Source: Lysobacterales bacterium (lineage in GTDB: Bacteria; Pseudomonadota; Gammaproteobacteria; Xanthomonadales; SZUA-36). Taken from it: a DNA stretch of 6,150 nt. Shown piece after piece: positions 5,354-6,150 of this stretch (position 1 is its first letter; each line of letters starts with the position of its first letter). A program made the translations under genes and the position numbers. The stretch is taken from positions 1 to 6,150 of the forward strand of contig JAPHSB010000449.1 of NCBI GenBank assembly GCA_026193295.1, in the 5' to 3' direction. The notes below the pieces were generated by a model that was not told the origin of the DNA, searched no databases, and was given only the letters and a program-made list of their open reading frames with translations.

Positions 5354-6150
5354 ATACGCGTTCGATGATGGTGGCGGTGCCCATGCCGGCGCCGATACAA
5401 AGCGACACCAGGCCCGTAGACAGGTCGCGGCGCTCCATTTCATCCAGTAGCGTGCCGAGCACGACAGCACCCGTTGCGCCCAGTGGATGGCCCATGGCGA
5501 TCGCGCCTCCATTCACGTTGATCCTGTCGTGCGGAATGTCCAGCAGCTTCATGTACAGCAGAACCACCGACGCAAAGGCTTCATTCAGTTCATAGAGGTC
5601 AATATCCGTCGTATTCATGCCGGCCAGCTTCAGGGCTTTCAGCGAGGCCGGAGCCGGACCGGTCAGCATGATGCTGGGTTCACTGCCGATGGATGCGAAC
5701 GAGCGGATTCGGGCCCGGGGTTTCAGCCCCATCAGTTTGCCGGCTTCTGCACTGCCGAGCAGGACTGCTGCCGCGCCGTCCACGATGCCGCTGGAGTTGC
5801 CGGCCGTGTGTACGTGGTTGATGGCTTCGACTTCCGGATATTTCTGAATCACGACATCATCGAAGCCTGCCTGGTCGCCCATCATTGCAAAGGCCGGGTT
5901 CAGGGCGCCCAGGCTTTCCAGGCTGGCATCGCCGCGCACGGTTTCGTCATGATCCAGCACGACGTCACCGACGTGATCGAGGATAGGGAGAACAGACTTG
6001 CTGAAGTAGCCGTTTTTCCAGGCGTGCGCCGCGCGCTGCTGACTGGTCACCGCGTAGGAATCGACGTCTTCGCGGGAGAAACCGTGCAGGGTGGCGATCA
6101 GATCGGCGCCAATGCCCTGGGGCGCAAAATGAGCCATATAAGCTGTCTGG
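5352..6150 (-). CDS. Acetyl-CoA acyltransferase/acetyltransferase (thiolase), N-terminus beyond window edge
   Basis: Thiolase that cleaves 3-ketoacyl-CoA with CoA to acetyl-CoA and a shortened acyl-CoA, or runs biosynthetically if an acetoacetyl-CoA type. The visible part is about 266 residues of a usual 390-440. The reading frame stays open to base 6150 (QTAYMAHFAPQGIG), so the ATG at 6137 is an internal methionine, not the start. Numbering from that Met, conserved elements are HTAGNSSGIVDGAAAVLLGS (110-129), NEAFA (185-189), NVNGGAIAMGHPLGATGA (207-224) with catalytic His217, and CIGAGMG (247-253) with the general acid/base Cys247. The acyl-accepting Cys near residue 90 of thiolases is outside the window. 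Only 12 bp separate it from the next gene, so it probably forms the beta partner of a trifunctional-type complex. Whether it is FadA/FadI-like or acetoacetyl-CoA specific cannot be settled from this fragment. Confidence 0.93.
   Translation of the reverse strand, partial: QTAYMAHFAPQGIGADLIATLHGFSREDVDSYAVTSQQRAAHAWKNGYFSKSVLPILDHVGDVVLDHDETVRGDASLESLGALNPAFAMMGDQAGFDDVVIQKYPEVEAINHVHTAGNSSGIVDGAAAVLLGSAEAGKLMGLKPRARIRSFASIGSEPSIMLTGPAPASLKALKLAGMNTTDIDLYELNEAFASVVLLYMKLLDIPHDRINVNGGAIAMGHPLGATGAVVLGTLLDEMERRDLSTGLVSLCIGAGMGTATIIERV

Noticed and set aside
2631..5450. A plus-strand open frame of 939 codons running antisense through the acyl-CoA dehydrogenase, fadJ-type and thiolase genes.
   Set aside because: All three minus-strand genes lie in one register, and the gaps between them (30 and 12 bp) are multiples of three. 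This plus frame reads their codons exactly in reverse complement, so a stop would need a sense TTA, CTA or TCA codon, which are rare in this GC-rich genome. The translation resembles no family I recognise and the sense genes carry clear catalytic motifs.
6135..6137. ATG at 6137 as the thiolase start.
   Set aside because: The frame remains open to the window edge, and the protein would lack the whole N-terminal half with the nucleophilic Cys. It is an internal Met of a gene continuing to the right.

Overview
The window is GC-rich and densely coding, with gene content and protein flavour that fit a proteobacterium. A gammaproteobacterium that oxidises fatty acids or hydrocarbons is my best guess, but this is inferred from protein resemblance only, since there is no rRNA or other marker. 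I see no mobile element, phage gene, CRISPR array, tRNA or rRNA.

Layout. Bases 1-1017 (minus strand) hold the N-terminal three quarters of an MgtE-family magnesium channel, cut by the left edge. A 105-bp divergent intergenic region (1018-1122) carries a perfect TATAAT hexamer and an 11-bp direct repeat. It separates mgtE from a plus-strand gene for a tandem-domain universal stress protein (1123-1983). That gene converges on a three-gene minus-strand operon with only 20 bp between the stop codons. In transcription order the operon is a thiolase (5352 to beyond 6150, N-terminus off the right edge), a FadJ/FadB-type bifunctional enoyl-CoA hydratase/3-hydroxyacyl-CoA dehydrogenase (3198-5339), and a long-chain/isovaleryl-type acyl-CoA dehydrogenase (2004-3167). 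The gaps within the operon are 12 and 30 bp.

How the genes work together. The three operon products cover all four steps of one beta-oxidation turn: dehydrogenation, hydration, NAD-dependent oxidation and thiolysis. The expected catalytic residues are visible for every step except the thiolase nucleophilic cysteine, which lies outside the window. The mgtE/usp pair is a separate divergent unit, probably concerned with magnesium supply and stress adaptation. Its only link to the operon seen here is adjacency.

I did not find convincing evidence of a previously undescribed system. The points most worth a second look are the repeat in the usp leader, the variant pore motif of MgtE, the LCAD/IVD-like placement of the acyl-CoA dehydrogenase catalytic base, and a histidine-rich loop in the stress protein.
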